Shown: positions 1 through 9,482 of the stretch, one piece after another
Layout: each line of letters starts with the position of its first letter
Position numbering within the stretch: position 1 is the first letter of the stretch
Assembly (NCBI GenBank): GCA_038106185.1
Contig: JAYODE010000002.1
Span: 166,448-230,447, forward strand
Reading direction: 5' to 3'
From: UBA4582 sp038106185
GTDB lineage: Bacteria; Pseudomonadota; Gammaproteobacteria; Pseudomonadales; Azotimanducaceae
Length of the DNA: 64,000 nucleotides
Made by a program: the position numbers and the translations under genes
The notes under the pieces: generated by a model
What the model was told of the DNA's origin: nothing
Database searches by the model: none
What the model saw: the letters and a program-made list of their open reading frames with translations, nothing else

Positions 1-460
1 TGACCATGTCCTGTAACTGATAAACAGCACCAGAAAATTGCGGGTTAGCGAAGATGGCGGGGTAATGGTTTGGCAGCAATGGCGTCACTCGTCCTCGTAC
101 CGACTTGCTGCCAAAAAAGGCGGTCACGCGAGAGCTCAGGCTACCGTCGGAGAACAGATAGTAGGCTTCAGACAGGGTTCTGACGTTTGCCAACGGCAGT
201 GGCCCAGCGCCGCTCAGGCATTGCCGCCAGACTTCGGGCATACTGGCAATAGACTCAGAAGCAGGAGTGGTAAAACCACCGAGGGCATATTTAATCCCGC
301 CGTGGATCATGCCTTGGGAGGCGAAAGTCTGTGCCTGGCCAAGAGCCTCTTGCTCTAGCAGGACAACTGAGTAGCCAAGATTGCCGAGCACATTCAGCAA
401 CCACAGGCCGCTGATACCACCGCCGATAATGGCTATTTGCGTTTGCGACTTGTCAGCCAT
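1..460 (-). CDS. FAD-dependent oxidoreductase (DAO-like), N-terminal part only
   Basis: This open frame starts at ATG 460 and runs off the left edge of the window, so only about 153 N-terminal residues are visible. It opens with a beta strand followed by GGGISG (residues 13-18), the Rossmann dinucleotide-binding fingerprint of FAD oxidoreductases. An acidic residue closes the second strand (VVLLEQE), as expected for binding the FAD ribose. The following QGMIHGGIKYA stretch resembles the glycine-rich segment of DAO-type enzymes. Substrate and product cannot be told from this part. It is divergent from waaA with a 126-bp gap containing the 10-bp palindrome GAGTATACTC (506-515). The family call is from visible motifs; any link to LPS synthesis would be inference from position only. 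Confidence 0.8.
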   Translation of the reverse strand, partial: MADKSQTQIAIIGGGISGLWLLNVLGNLGYSVVLLEQEALGQAQTFASQGMIHGGIKYALGGFTTPASESIASMPEVWRQCLSGAGPLPLANVRTLSEAYYLFSDGSLSSRVTAFFGSKSVRGRVTPLLPNHYPAIFANPQFSGAVYQLQDMV

Positions 461-586
461 AACGTGGTTGCTCAATGGGGCTAGTCCGTCAATGATTCGA
501 TGGCAGAGTATACTCCGAATTGAAGCGGGTGGTTTAGATGCCTGAATACCGATATTCTCAACCCTGTGATCTGACCAAGAGAAGCC

Positions 587-1846
587 GTGATTAGACTTGT
601 CTACAGCTTGGTATTTTACCTGGCGATACCCTTGGTATTGCTTCGGGTTTATTGGCGCGCGCGTAAAGAACCTCGCTACCGGCAGGATCTAAAGCAACGA
701 TTCGGCTTTTGCCCGCCGTCCGCCGGTGAGAACCTGGTGTGGGTTCACGCGGTCTCAGCCGGCGAAAGCATCGCGGCGGTGCCGCTCATTAAGGCATTAC
801 TGGTCGCTGGCCACCAGGTTCTGGTGACGAACATGACCGCGACAGGCAGAGAGCAAATCGAACGGCTGCTGGGTGATCAGGTCACTAACTGTTATGCACC
901 TTATGACTTGCCAGATGCGGTGGCGCGCTTTTTAAGACGCTGTCGACCCAGGGCTCTTGTCATTATCGATACTGAGTTATGGCCGAATATGCTGCACCAG
1001 GTGCAGCGCCAAGGCGTGAAAATACTCCTAGTAAATGCTCGCCTCTCGGCCCGCAGTGCCGCCGCTTATGCTCGCATCAAGGCAGTCAGCCGAGCCATGC
1101 TGAGGGCGATCGATGTCGTCGCGGTCCAGAGCCGAGAACAGGGTCAGCGTTTTATCGACCTGGGACTGGACCCGTCTCGACTGCATCTGACCGGCAGCAT
1201 CAAGTTTGATACCACTCCGCCCTCTGACCAGACGCAGCGGTCTGCTGAGTTCAGTCGAGTGCTGGGTCAGAGGCTCATTATCGTGGCTGGCAGCACGCAT
1301 CCTGGTGAGGAACAGATGCTACTGGAAGCAGTGAAACCCTTGATGGACATTCAGCCGGAAATATTGCTGGTGCTGGCACCACGCCATCATTATCGGGGGG
1401 AGCAAGTGGAGCAGTTGTGCCATTCCATGGGGCTCACCACGGTTCGTCGTAGTGCGAATCAAGACTGCGGTCAGCAAACCCAGGTCTTCTTGCTCGATAC
1501 CATGGGAGAATTAGCCTATCTCTATGCCGTTGCCGATATTACCTTTGTTGGCGGCAGTCTGGTGCCAGTGGGCGGACATAATCCGATGGAGCCAGCTGGT
1601 CTGGGCAAGCCAGTGGTCATGGGTCAGTATTTGCGTAATATCGATGATATTGCTGCGCGTTTCGTTGCCAATGGTGGTTTGCTTCGAGTCGAATCTCCCG
1701 TCGCATTAGCTGCCGGCTTGGCGTCTCTGTGTCAGAGTACCCAGCTACGCCAGCAGCTGGGGGCGGCGGCGTTGCAAACGATGGCGGAGAACCGGGGTGC
1801 TTTAAAGCTGACTCTGCAACTGATTGATGGGGCACTTAGGGAATAA
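587..1846 (+). CDS. waaA: 3-deoxy-D-manno-octulosonic acid (Kdo) transferase
   Basis: WaaA transfers Kdo from CMP-Kdo to lipid IVA at the inner face of the cytoplasmic membrane, founding the LPS inner core. The 419-residue length matches the GT30 family. An N-terminal hydrophobic anchor (about residues 4-22) precedes the acceptor-binding half. The HAVSAGE motif ends in E60, the position of the family's catalytic base. The C-terminal half carries the CMP-Kdo-binding signature (FVGGSLVPVGGHNPMEPAG). The start is GTG 587; no better upstream start is in frame. It faces away from the FAD oxidoreductase and is followed 62 bp later by the DUF1249 gene. Whether it adds one or two Kdo units cannot be read from sequence. 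Confidence 0.96.
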   Translation: MIRLVYSLVFYLAIPLVLLRVYWRARKEPRYRQDLKQRFGFCPPSAGENLVWVHAVSAGESIAAVPLIKALLVAGHQVLVTNMTATGREQIERLLGDQVTNCYAPYDLPDAVARFLRRCRPRALVIIDTELWPNMLHQVQRQGVKILLVNARLSARSAAAYARIKAVSRAMLRAIDVVAVQSREQGQRFIDLGLDPSRLHLTGSIKFDTTPPSDQTQRSAEFSRVLGQRLIIVAGSTHPGEEQMLLEAVKPLMDIQPEILLVLAPRHHYRGEQVEQLCHSMGLTTVRRSANQDCGQQTQVFLLDTMGELAYLYAVADITFVGGSLVPVGGHNPMEPAGLGKPVVMGQYLRNIDDIAARFVANGGLLRVESPVALAAGLASLCQSTQLRQQLGAAALQTMAENRGALKLTLQLIDGALRE

Positions 1847-1908
1847 ACCGACGTTTCTGTGGTACGCTTTACGCCAGCAGGCGCAACACCACCCAGAAAT
1901 TAAATAGC

Positions 1909-2412
1909 ATGAGCAAGGATAAGATGGAGCAGAGCAAGTCCCAGCGATATGTCCCTGACCTGGTGTCGGATATGGCTGAATGTGATGCAAATTACATTCG
2001 CTTGCTACGCTTGTTTCCGCATATGGCTGAGCAGGACGCACTCTCTTTCGGCGTTCATGGGGTAAAGCAAAGCATCATTCAAGGAACCACTGAAGATGGT
2101 GCTCGAGTCGTGATGCAGATTTCAGAGCGTTGTCCCTACACCACCATGTTATCGGTTCGAGTCGACAGCGAGGAAGAGAAACCCTGGATCAAATGGCCGG
2201 TCCTCGAGGTGCGCATCTACCACGATATCAAATCCGCAGAGGTCACGGGCTTTGAGCGACACCGAAACCTCATGTATCGATACCAGACGCCGAATCCGAA
2301 TATGTATCAACCGGATGAAAAATCCCAGACGAATCGTTTCTTTGGTGAGCTACTGAGTTTCTGTATTGAGCACGGCCACTCTTTGGAGCCCGTGTTTTTG
2401 GATAGGAGCTGA
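1909..2412 (+). CDS. DUF1249 family protein (YqiB-like)
   Basis: This is a soluble 167-residue protein with the core expected of the DUF1249/YqiB family: RYVPDL near the N terminus, an acidic ANYIRL-like stretch, and C-terminal RYQTPNPNMYQPDEKSQ followed by an LSFCIEHG segment. The family has no established function. In E. coli and Pseudomonas the gene sits in the nudF-cpdA-parE neighbourhood. Here it is the immediate upstream neighbour of parE, with cpdA and yqiA absent between them. The start could be ATG 1909 or ATG 1924; the later one gives an N terminus closer to relatives. Family assignment is fairly secure, function unknown. Confidence 0.85.
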   Translation: MSKDKMEQSKSQRYVPDLVSDMAECDANYIRLLRLFPHMAEQDALSFGVHGVKQSIIQGTTEDGARVVMQISERCPYTTMLSVRVDSEEEKPWIKWPVLEVRIYHDIKSAEVTGFERHRNLMYRYQTPNPNMYQPDEKSQTNRFFGELLSFCIEHGHSLEPVFLDRS

Positions 2413-2462
2413 TCGGCAGAGAGTGCTCGGCGAAATCCCAAGAAATCAACAGGTCATGTGGT

Positions 2463-2468
2463 TATAAT
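2463..2468 (+). promoter_or_regulatory. Possible sigma70 -10 box for parE
   Basis: A perfect TATAAT at 2463-2468 is followed by a G/C-rich discriminator. The upstream hexamer at usual spacing (around 2440-2445) is a poor -35 match. If used, it gives a leader of roughly 200 nt before parE that contains the 18-bp repeats and the hairpin listed separately. Confidence 0.4.
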
Positions 2469-2523
2469 TCTGCGCCGAGGCGTGTGCCGAGCCTTAGCTG
2501 CGTGCCAAACCAGTGGTAGACGA

Positions 2524-2588
2524 ACGTAAAACTGACAGACAAGCTTGAAACTACAGACAATCTTAAAGCTACAGACAAGCGTAAAACT
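2524..2588. repeat. 18-bp tandem array, three units, upstream of parE
   Basis: Units at 2535-2552, 2553-2570 and 2571-2588 each begin ACAGACAA and repeat with exact 18-bp period. Units differ at a few positions, and a partial copy of the unit's 3' half precedes them (2524-2534). The array lies in the parE leader. No known element is recognised. Confidence 0.85.
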
Positions 2589-2590
2589 TA

Positions 2591-2620
2591 GCCCTGCAGA
2601 TAGAAGCGGGTCTGCAGGGC
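2591..2620. promoter_or_regulatory. Perfect 10-bp stem-loop in the parE leader
   Basis: The arms GCCCTGCAGA (2591-2600) and TCTGCAGGGC (2611-2620) are exactly complementary around a 10-nt loop. No T-run follows, so it is not a standard intrinsic terminator. It directly follows the 18-bp array and ends 58 bp before the parE start. It may be an mRNA leader hairpin or protein-binding palindrome; which is unknown. Confidence 0.55.
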
Positions 2621-2678
2621 AACCCACCATCCAGAACATTTGATGCTGGATAATCGATATTGATGTTAGCAGGACACT

Positions 2679-4583
2679 ATGGTCACTAAGAACTACAGCG
2701 CAGATTCCATTGAAGTCCTTGAAGGGCTAGACCCCGTAAAAAAACGGCCTGGAATGTACACAGATACCTCGAGACCTAATCATTTGGCGCAAGAGGTCAT
2801 CGATAATAGCGTCGACGAAGCGCTGGAAGGCCACGCGACTGAAATACGAGTGACCCTGCGTAAAGATGGGTCCATGTCCGTGGGCGATAACGGACGTGGC
2901 ATGCCAGTGGACTTGCACCACAAAGAGAAGCTCCCGGGCGTCGAATTGATTTTGACACGGTTGCACTCCGGCGCGAAATTTAACAGTGACAATTATAAGT
3001 TCTCAGGCGGCCTGCACGGCGTTGGTATTTCTGTGGTCAATGCCCTGTCTGAGTCATTTGAGGTTTATATCAAACGTGATGGGAAACTCCATCACATGGC
3101 GTTCAAGGATGGAGTCAAGGTCTCTAACCTGGCGGTTAAGGAGACGACTGGAAAGCGTAACACTGGGACTCTGGTCACGTTTCGGCCAAATCCTCAATAC
3201 TTTGACTCGCCGAAATTCTCTGTCAGCCGTATGAAGCACTTGCTTCGAGCCAAGGCTGTGCTCTGTCCAGGGCTTCGAGTGTTGTTTACTGATGAAACAG
3301 CCAGTAATCCAGAGGAAGGCCACTACGAATGGTGTTACGAAGCTGGCTTGAAGGATTACCTGGTCGATGAGCTGACGGGTTTTGTGGTGCTGCCGGCTGA
3401 GCCCTTTATGGGCTCGATAGCGGGTAATGAAGAAGCGGTTGACTGGGCCGTTCAGTGGTTGCCAGAGGGAGGTGACCTCATCACTGAAAGCTATGTGAAC
3501 TTGATTCCGACAGCCCAGGGTGGCACCCATGTCAGTGGCCTCCGCGGTGGGTTGCTTGAGGCGCTGCGGGAGTTTTGTGAGTTCCGTAATTTGGTACCCC
3601 GTGGTGTGAAAATTTCTGCGGAGGATATCTGGGACCGTTGCAGCTATGTCCTGTCAGCGAAACTGCTGGATCCGCAATTTTCTGGTCAGACCAAGGAGCG
3701 GTTGAACTCTCGGCAGGCAGCGACCTTTATAGCCGGTGTCGTCAAGGACAGTTTCAGTCTCTGGCTCAATCAGCACACCACGGATGCGGAAGCATTAGCC
3801 GAGCTGGCCATCAGCAATGCGCAGGCGCGGTTGCGAGCGGGCAAAAAGGTTGTGCGCAAAAAAGTCACTGCCGGTCCTGCGCTGCCTGGCAAGCTGGCGG
3901 ATTGCTCTTGTCAAGATGCGATGCAGGGCGAGTTATTTCTCGTCGAGGGCGACTCGGCAGGGGGCTCTGCCAAACAGGCCCGCGATCGAGTCACTCAGGC
4001 CATCATGCCGCTGCGGGGCAAAATTTTGAATACCTGGGAGATAGACTCAAGCGAAATTCTTGCGTCTCAGGAAGTCCATGATATCTCTGTGGCACTTGGC
4101 ATAGATCCGGGCGAAGAAAATTTGGCGAATCTGCGTTACGGCAAAATCTGCATACTGGCCGATGCAGACTCTGACGGTTTGCACATAGCCAGCCTGCTCA
4201 TTGCGCTGTTTGTCAAACATTATCCAGCGTTGGTCAGGGCCGGGCACGTGTATGTCGCCATGCCGCCCTTATACAGGATTGATGTGGGTAAAGAAGTCTT
4301 TTATGCCCTGGATGAGGCAGAGCGACGAGGCATTCTGGATCTGATCGCCGCCGAGAAGAAGAAGGGTAAGGTGAGCGTTCAGCGCTTTAAGGGGCTCGGC
4401 GAAATGAATCCGCTGCAGCTGCGAGAAACTGCCATGGCGGAAGCGACTCGGCGTCTGGTGCAACTCACCATGGATCCAGGCAGTCTGGTAAACGACACGC
4501 TAGATATGCTGTTGTCAAAAAAACGCGCGGCAGATAGAAAGGTCTGGCTCGAAAATAAGGGCGATTTAGCCGAATTGGTATAA
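2679..4583 (+). CDS. parE: DNA topoisomerase IV subunit B
   Basis: ParE is the ATPase half of topoisomerase IV, which decatenates daughter chromosomes with ParC. The 634-residue protein has, in order, the GHKL ATPase fold (DNSVDEAL, DNGRGMP, GLHGVGIS), the transducer domain, and a TOPRIM domain with the metal-binding glutamate E423 in EGDSAGGSA and DADSD at 495-499, then QRFKGLGEMNP. It is shorter than GyrB and lacks GyrB-type insertions, and the parC partner is next door, so ParE is preferred over GyrB. The start ATG 2679 has AGGA at 2671-2674. parC starts 19 bp (or 31 bp) downstream, consistent with one operon. Confidence 0.97.
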   Translation: MVTKNYSADSIEVLEGLDPVKKRPGMYTDTSRPNHLAQEVIDNSVDEALEGHATEIRVTLRKDGSMSVGDNGRGMPVDLHHKEKLPGVELILTRLHSGAKFNSDNYKFSGGLHGVGISVVNALSESFEVYIKRDGKLHHMAFKDGVKVSNLAVKETTGKRNTGTLVTFRPNPQYFDSPKFSVSRMKHLLRAKAVLCPGLRVLFTDETASNPEEGHYEWCYEAGLKDYLVDELTGFVVLPAEPFMGSIAGNEEAVDWAVQWLPEGGDLITESYVNLIPTAQGGTHVSGLRGGLLEALREFCEFRNLVPRGVKISAEDIWDRCSYVLSAKLLDPQFSGQTKERLNSRQAATFIAGVVKDSFSLWLNQHTTDAEALAELAISNAQARLRAGKKVVRKKVTAGPALPGKLADCSCQDAMQGELFLVEGDSAGGSAKQARDRVTQAIMPLRGKILNTWEIDSSEILASQEVHDISVALGIDPGEENLANLRYGKICILADADSDGLHIASLLIALFVKHYPALVRAGHVYVAMPPLYRIDVGKEVFYALDEAERRGILDLIAAEKKKGKVSVQRFKGLGEMNPLQLRETAMAEATRRLVQLTMDPGSLVNDTLDMLLSKKRAADRKVWLENKGDLAELV

Positions 4584-4602
4584 CTGTAAGACCAACTGGA
4601 AA

Positions 4603-6858
4603 GTGAACAGATTCATGACTGAGCCAAACCAATCGACAAACATGGAAACTATCTCCCTGACGGCATTTACCGAGGGCGCATATCTGAACTATGCGATGTA
4701 TGTCATTAACGATCGAGCGCTGCCGCATATCGGCGACGGCCTTAAGCCGGTTCAGCGGCGAATTGTCTACGCTATGTCAGAACTGCGTTTGACGGCTGAT
4801 GCCAAGTTTATGAAATCGGCGCGAACAGTGGGAGATGTCATCGGTAAATATCATCCGCACGGTGATAGTGCCAGTTATGAGGCAATGGTTCTGATGGCGC
4901 AGCAATTCTCTTATCGCTATCCGCTGGTCGATGGTCAAGGTAACTGGGGTTCTCCCGATGACCCCAAGTCCTTTGCCGCCATGCGATATACCGAGTCTCG
5001 ACTAACTAAATACGCCTCTGTGCTGCTAGACGAGCTGGGTCAGGGTACTGTCGAATTCATCCCTAATTTCGATGGCACCATGGAAGAACCGCTACTGTTG
5101 CCGGCCCGATTGCCAAACATTCTTCTTAATGGAGCCAGTGGTATTGCTGTGGGTATGGCGACCGACATTCCACCGCATAATATCAACGAAGTGGTCAGCG
5201 CCTGCATACGTTTGTTAGATCAGCCCAAGGCGTCAGTGACTGATCTCCTTGAGCATGTGCAGGGGCCAGATTTTCCCACCAATGCAGAGATCATCTCAAG
5301 CGCAGCAGAGATTCGCCAGATTTACGAGACCGGGCGAGGCGCAGTAAGAACACGAGCGGTGTATGAAATTGAAGATGGCGATATCGTCATTACGGCGATT
5401 CCCTTTCAAGTATCTGGCACCAAGATACTGGAACAGATAGCCGCCCAGATGCAGGCTAAGAAATTACCCATGGTCGTTGACCTGCGTGATGAGTCTGATC
5501 ACGAAAATCCAACTCGAATAGTCATAGTGCCGCGTTCCAATCGAATCGATATAGAGGCATTGATGGCCCACCTTTTTGCCACCACGGATCTGGAGCGAAC
5601 TCACAGGGTCAACTTTAATATGATCGGTCTGGATGGCCGGCCACGGGTCAAGCCATTGAATGTGCTGTTATCAGAGTGGCTGACCTATCGGACTGAGACG
5701 GTGGTGCGCAGGCTTAATTATCGTCTGGAAAAAATTCTGGCGCGTCTGCATATTCTTGAAGGCTTGATGATCGCTTATCTGAATATCGATGAGGTGATTC
5801 GCATTATTCGTACCGAAGACAAGCCGAGGCAGGTTTTGATGGCGACCTATGCCCTGTCAGAGATACAGGCAGATGCCATATTGGATCTTCGGCTAAGACA
5901 GTTAGCGCGACTAGAAGAGCAGAAGATTCAAGGTGAGCAGGACCAGCTGAATGGCGAGCGTTCGGATATAGAGAAAACTCTGGCTTCGAGTGCTCGGATG
6001 AAAACGCTGGTGAAACAGGAGCTACTGAGAGATGCACAGGAATTCGGCGATGATCGGCAGTCACCGATCGTCAGTCGCGCCGAGGCTCAAGCCTTCAGCG
6101 AAAAGGATTTGCTGTCTACCGAGCCAGTGACGATTGTGTTATCTGAAAAAGGTTGGGTTCGCGCGGCGAGGGGACATGATATTGACCCACAAGAGCTGAG
6201 TTATCGCTCTGGCGATAGTTTCTTTCAGTCGGTGTTGGGACGATCTAACCAGGACGTGGTCTTTCTCGACTCGACGGGTCGTGCTTATACCCTGCAAGCC
6301 CATACGTTGCCATCGGCCAGGGGTCAGGGAGAGCCGTTGAGTGGGCGAACCAGCCCACCTTCTGGGGCTTACTTTACCGGCGTCATCACCGGCGAAAGGG
6401 ACCAACAATTCTTGTTAGCCAGCGACGCGGGTTACGGCTTCATCGCTACCCTTGGCGACCTGCAAAGTAAAAACAAAGCTGGAAAATCTGTGATTAGTGT
6501 ACCGGCAGGGGGTGTTGTCCTGCAGCCGCAGCGGGTCTCTGATCTCGAGCAGGATTATGTCGCCGCTGTCAGTAACGAGGGACGATTGTTGATTTTCCCC
6601 GTCAGCGAATTGCCGCTGCTGGCCAGAGGCAAGGGGGTGAAGATCATGAATATTCCCAAGGCTTTATTGGCTGATCGTCTGGAGTTTATGGCTCATCTGG
6701 TTGTCCTGACCGCGAAGGACACGCTGGTGGTGCACTCTGGCAAACGCCACATTAACCTCAAGTTTGATGATTTGGAGCATTATCGAGGAGAGCGTGCGCG
6801 CCGCGGTCTGAAGTTGCCTCGAGGATTCCAAAAGGTTGACACAGTCGCACTGCTGTAA
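4603..6858 (+). CDS. parC: DNA topoisomerase IV subunit A
   Basis: ParC is the DNA-cleaving subunit of topoisomerase IV. The winged-helix/tower core begins at EGAYLNYAMYVI. The catalytic tyrosine is Y129 in AMRYTESRL, numbered from GTG 4603. The quinolone-resistance-determining segment HPHGDSASYEAM keeps the usual serine and glutamate of sensitive enzymes. The roughly 230-residue C-terminal DNA-wrapping domain is shorter than in GyrA and lacks a clear GyrA box, which supports ParC. The start may instead be ATG 4615, giving 747 residues; the ribosome binding site does not settle it. It converges on the YtjB-like gene across 126 bp that contain a weak hairpin (6868-6887) without a T-run. Confidence 0.97.
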   Translation: MNRFMTEPNQSTNMETISLTAFTEGAYLNYAMYVINDRALPHIGDGLKPVQRRIVYAMSELRLTADAKFMKSARTVGDVIGKYHPHGDSASYEAMVLMAQQFSYRYPLVDGQGNWGSPDDPKSFAAMRYTESRLTKYASVLLDELGQGTVEFIPNFDGTMEEPLLLPARLPNILLNGASGIAVGMATDIPPHNINEVVSACIRLLDQPKASVTDLLEHVQGPDFPTNAEIISSAAEIRQIYETGRGAVRTRAVYEIEDGDIVITAIPFQVSGTKILEQIAAQMQAKKLPMVVDLRDESDHENPTRIVIVPRSNRIDIEALMAHLFATTDLERTHRVNFNMIGLDGRPRVKPLNVLLSEWLTYRTETVVRRLNYRLEKILARLHILEGLMIAYLNIDEVIRIIRTEDKPRQVLMATYALSEIQADAILDLRLRQLARLEEQKIQGEQDQLNGERSDIEKTLASSARMKTLVKQELLRDAQEFGDDRQSPIVSRAEAQAFSEKDLLSTEPVTIVLSEKGWVRAARGHDIDPQELSYRSGDSFFQSVLGRSNQDVVFLDSTGRAYTLQAHTLPSARGQGEPLSGRTSPPSGAYFTGVITGERDQQFLLASDAGYGFIATLGDLQSKNKAGKSVISVPAGGVVLQPQRVSDLEQDYVAAVSNEGRLLIFPVSELPLLARGKGVKIMNIPKALLADRLEFMAHLVVLTAKDTLVVHSGKRHINLKFDDLEHYRGERARRGLKLPRGFQKVDTVALL

Positions 6859-6984
6859 ACCACCAGACGAGCGGGTTGCACCCGTCGCATAAGCGCATCG
6901 AGCAGAGTCAGGTGTCGTTCGCTCAAAGTCCGTGCCGCTGAAGGCGCAGGGTGAAAGTTAACAGAATAAGGTCGCGCTAAGCGG

Positions 6985-8103
6985 CTACTGGTCCAATAAC
7001 TGCCTAGCCTGGCGCTGGATCAAAGTTTGGTATTCTGACTGCAGCCCTTCGACCTGGAAGACCAGACCGTCTGGCGTGAGAGAGCTTTGAAACGGTGAGC
7101 TAACGAGGCGATTGGGTTCCTGCAGGTGTGCTAGCACCTGTTGACTCGCCAACAAGCAATTCTGGGCGTTGGACGCCAGGTAGCTGGCATTTTTGCGCGC
7201 ATGTGCCAGGGTCTGTGGATCGGCGGCAGCATCTGCCAGGTCCAGGCCGAGTTTGATGCTGATGGGTGTGTCAATCAGACGAAACATCTGCAAGAGTAGC
7301 AGGCCACTGCAGGCGGCACGAAATATGGCGTCATCATCCGTGTCATCATCCGTAAAGTAGATCAGGACAGTATCACCGTCCGGTGGCGCCATGTCGCCGC
7401 GGTAAAGCGCCAGTGCTTGTTGAACGCGCGGCAGATAGTCAGGTAATAAACGCGCAGGCCTCAGCTTGAACACCATGATGATGGTGTCAAGTCTCTTGGT
7501 CTCTGGCACGACTTCAGTGTTGGCGGTTTGGAGCGCAGGCTGGTCAAGCTTTGATGTTGAGTCGGTCACCTGGCTGGTGGCCGGTGCCGCAGGTAAAGCG
7601 ACCCAGAGATAGATCAGATCAGCATACTGCCAGAGTATATAAACCGATACCGCAGCGATAACGATATGAATGGCAATAATCAGCAGGAGGGTCAGAAAGA
7701 GAGGCTCGTCAACACTGGCGCTACTCAGACCGATTTGCAGGTGCCCCACGCTGGCATTCTGCCAAGTGATATCTCTCGTGAAGAGGCTAGCAGAGTTCTC
7801 GCTGGCGGACCTTTTGCCCACTTGGGCCAGTAAGCGGTTGTCGGCGCCGTAAATGGACGCGAAGTCAAAATTACCTCGAGCCAGCAGCTGAGTCAGGACG
7901 ACATTCAGGCTGAGAATATCCTCATTAACCAGGTAGTCAGTGACGGACAGTGATAACTGGTCTGCGATGGAGGCGCCAAAGTGCTGCCCCTTTTGGTTCA
8001 ACTCGACGTTGACGTGTTGGTAGTGAAATACCACAGACGCGAGGCCGCTGATGAAGATTGGCACCAGGACCAACAAACTGGCTCTCAATTTTCGCCGATA
8101 CAT
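6985..8103 (-). CDS. AhpA/YtjB (SMP) family membrane protein
   Basis: This 372-residue protein has a membrane segment at about residues 7-27, a periplasmic sensor-like region (to about 130), a second membrane segment (about 132-158), and a cytoplasmic C-terminal part that looks like a degenerate cyclase-type domain. The layout fits the SMP/YtjB family, which lies divergent from serB in E. coli and beside it in Pseudomonas, as here. The family is annotated as haemolysin/virulence-related on thin evidence, so no function is claimed. No catalytic motif is apparent. It is divergent from serB across about 128 bp. Confidence 0.75.
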   Translation of the reverse strand: MYRRKLRASLLVLVPIFISGLASVVFHYQHVNVELNQKGQHFGASIADQLSLSVTDYLVNEDILSLNVVLTQLLARGNFDFASIYGADNRLLAQVGKRSASENSASLFTRDITWQNASVGHLQIGLSSASVDEPLFLTLLLIIAIHIVIAAVSVYILWQYADLIYLWVALPAAPATSQVTDSTSKLDQPALQTANTEVVPETKRLDTIIMVFKLRPARLLPDYLPRVQQALALYRGDMAPPDGDTVLIYFTDDDTDDDAIFRAACSGLLLLQMFRLIDTPISIKLGLDLADAAADPQTLAHARKNASYLASNAQNCLLASQQVLAHLQEPNRLVSSPFQSSLTPDGLVFQVEGLQSEYQTLIQRQARQLLDQ

Positions 8104-8231
8104 AAGACTCCGCTGGCCGCAACATTTCCAGGCGAGTATAACCGAATGTTAGGTCGGAGAATCCGCTTTGTTTTGTATTTCATTGACTGACCAAGGATAA
8201 TAGCAGCGTTTTAATAGCCTTGGATAACATC

Positions 8232-9446
8232 GTGACAGAGCTCGTGCTCATCAACATTTCCGGTGAGGACAAACCCGGTCTAACGGCAACTATCACTGAG
8301 CTTCTCGCTAACTTCGATATCGACATCCTCGATGTTGGTCAGGCGGTAATCCATAACCACCTGTCCCTGGGTATTCTCATCAATATTCCAGGACACTCTG
8401 AGCCGATTCTTAAGGAAGTGCTATTCACCGCCCATGCATTGGGGGTCAACATCAAATTCTCGCCTGTGGATGAGGTCAGCTATGAAGACTGGGTTGGCCT
8501 TCAGGGCCGCTCGCGATTTATTTTGACGCTGCTTGCCCGGCGCATTAAAGCGACACATATCGCGAAAGTCTCGCGAGTGATCGCTGACAATGGCCTCAAC
8601 ATCGATAACATCGTCCGTCTTTCTGGCAGGGTTCCTCTGCTGCATCCCGAAGCAAAGACGAAAGCCTGCGTTGAATTTTCTCTAAAAGGTGAGCTCGCTG
8701 ATAATGCGGCCTTTCGCGCTCAGCTGATGAACGTTTGCAGCGAGCTTGATATTGATATCGCGGTACAGGAAGACGGTCTGTTTCGGCGCAATCGGCGCCT
8801 GGTCTGTTTTGACATGGACTCGACCCTTATTTCCACTGAGGTTATTGATGAACTGGCGCGGCTCAAAGGTGTGGGTGATCAGGTGAGCGCGGTAACTGAG
8901 CGAGCCATGTTGGGTGAGTTAGATTTTAAGGCCAGCTTGCGTCAACGGGTGGCCTTGCTTGAAGGCCTGCCAGAGTCGAGTCTAAAGCAAGTTGCAGACT
9001 CCCTGCCTTTGATGGAAGGTGTAGAGCACTTATTTGCGGTGTTAAAACGGCTGGGCTACAAGACGGCTATTCTCTCAGGCGGGTTTACCTATTTCGGCGA
9101 GGTGCTGCAAAACAGATTCGGCGTCGATTACGTGTATGCCAATGTACTTGAAATCATTGACGGAAAGCTCACAGGCAAGGTCATTGAGCCGATAGTCGAT
9201 GCAGAACGCAAGGCATTACTGTTACAAGCCTTGGCGAAGCAGGAAAACATTGTTTTGGATCAGGTCATTGCTGTCGGCGATGGAGCCAATGATTTGGCGA
9301 TGTTGGCAGTTGCCGGATTGGGTATTGCGTTTCATGCCAAGCCGATCGTGAAAAAGAATGCTGAGCAAGCTATTTCGCATTTAGGTCTGGATAGCATTTT
9401 ATATTTGATGGGCATCCGAGATCGCGATTCTGGTCGGTCCAGCTAG
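8232..9446 (+). CDS. serB: Phosphoserine phosphatase
   Basis: SerB dephosphorylates O-phospho-L-serine, the last step of serine synthesis. The protein (404 residues) has an N-terminal ACT-like regulatory region (two modules, about 1-165) and a C-terminal HAD domain. The HAD nucleophile and general acid are D194 and D196 in FDMDSTLIS. SGGFTYFG supplies motif II, a lysine follows, and VGDGANDLAML supplies motif III. GTG 8232 is chosen because a purine-rich GGATAA lies at the right distance and the protein then begins TELVLINISGED like relatives. An in-frame TTG at 8220 lacks a ribosome binding site. Confidence 0.95.
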   Translation: MTELVLINISGEDKPGLTATITELLANFDIDILDVGQAVIHNHLSLGILINIPGHSEPILKEVLFTAHALGVNIKFSPVDEVSYEDWVGLQGRSRFILTLLARRIKATHIAKVSRVIADNGLNIDNIVRLSGRVPLLHPEAKTKACVEFSLKGELADNAAFRAQLMNVCSELDIDIAVQEDGLFRRNRRLVCFDMDSTLISTEVIDELARLKGVGDQVSAVTERAMLGELDFKASLRQRVALLEGLPESSLKQVADSLPLMEGVEHLFAVLKRLGYKTAILSGGFTYFGEVLQNRFGVDYVYANVLEIIDGKLTGKVIEPIVDAERKALLLQALAKQENIVLDQVIAVGDGANDLAMLAVAGLGIAFHAKPIVKKNAEQAISHLGLDSILYLMGIRDRDSGRSS

Positions 9447-9482
9447 GCAGTCGCAGGTCGCGAAACGAAATCAATCTGCGCT

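Noticed and set aside
38..358. 106-codon plus-strand frame at the left edge
   Set aside because: It overlaps the FAD oxidoreductase on the other strand, which has a clear GGGISG Rossmann motif; the frame has no family resemblance.
2454..2639. 61-codon minus-strand frame over the 18-bp array
   Set aside because: It arises because 18 is a multiple of three; it has a repetitive VCSFK pattern and no ribosome binding site or homologue recognised.
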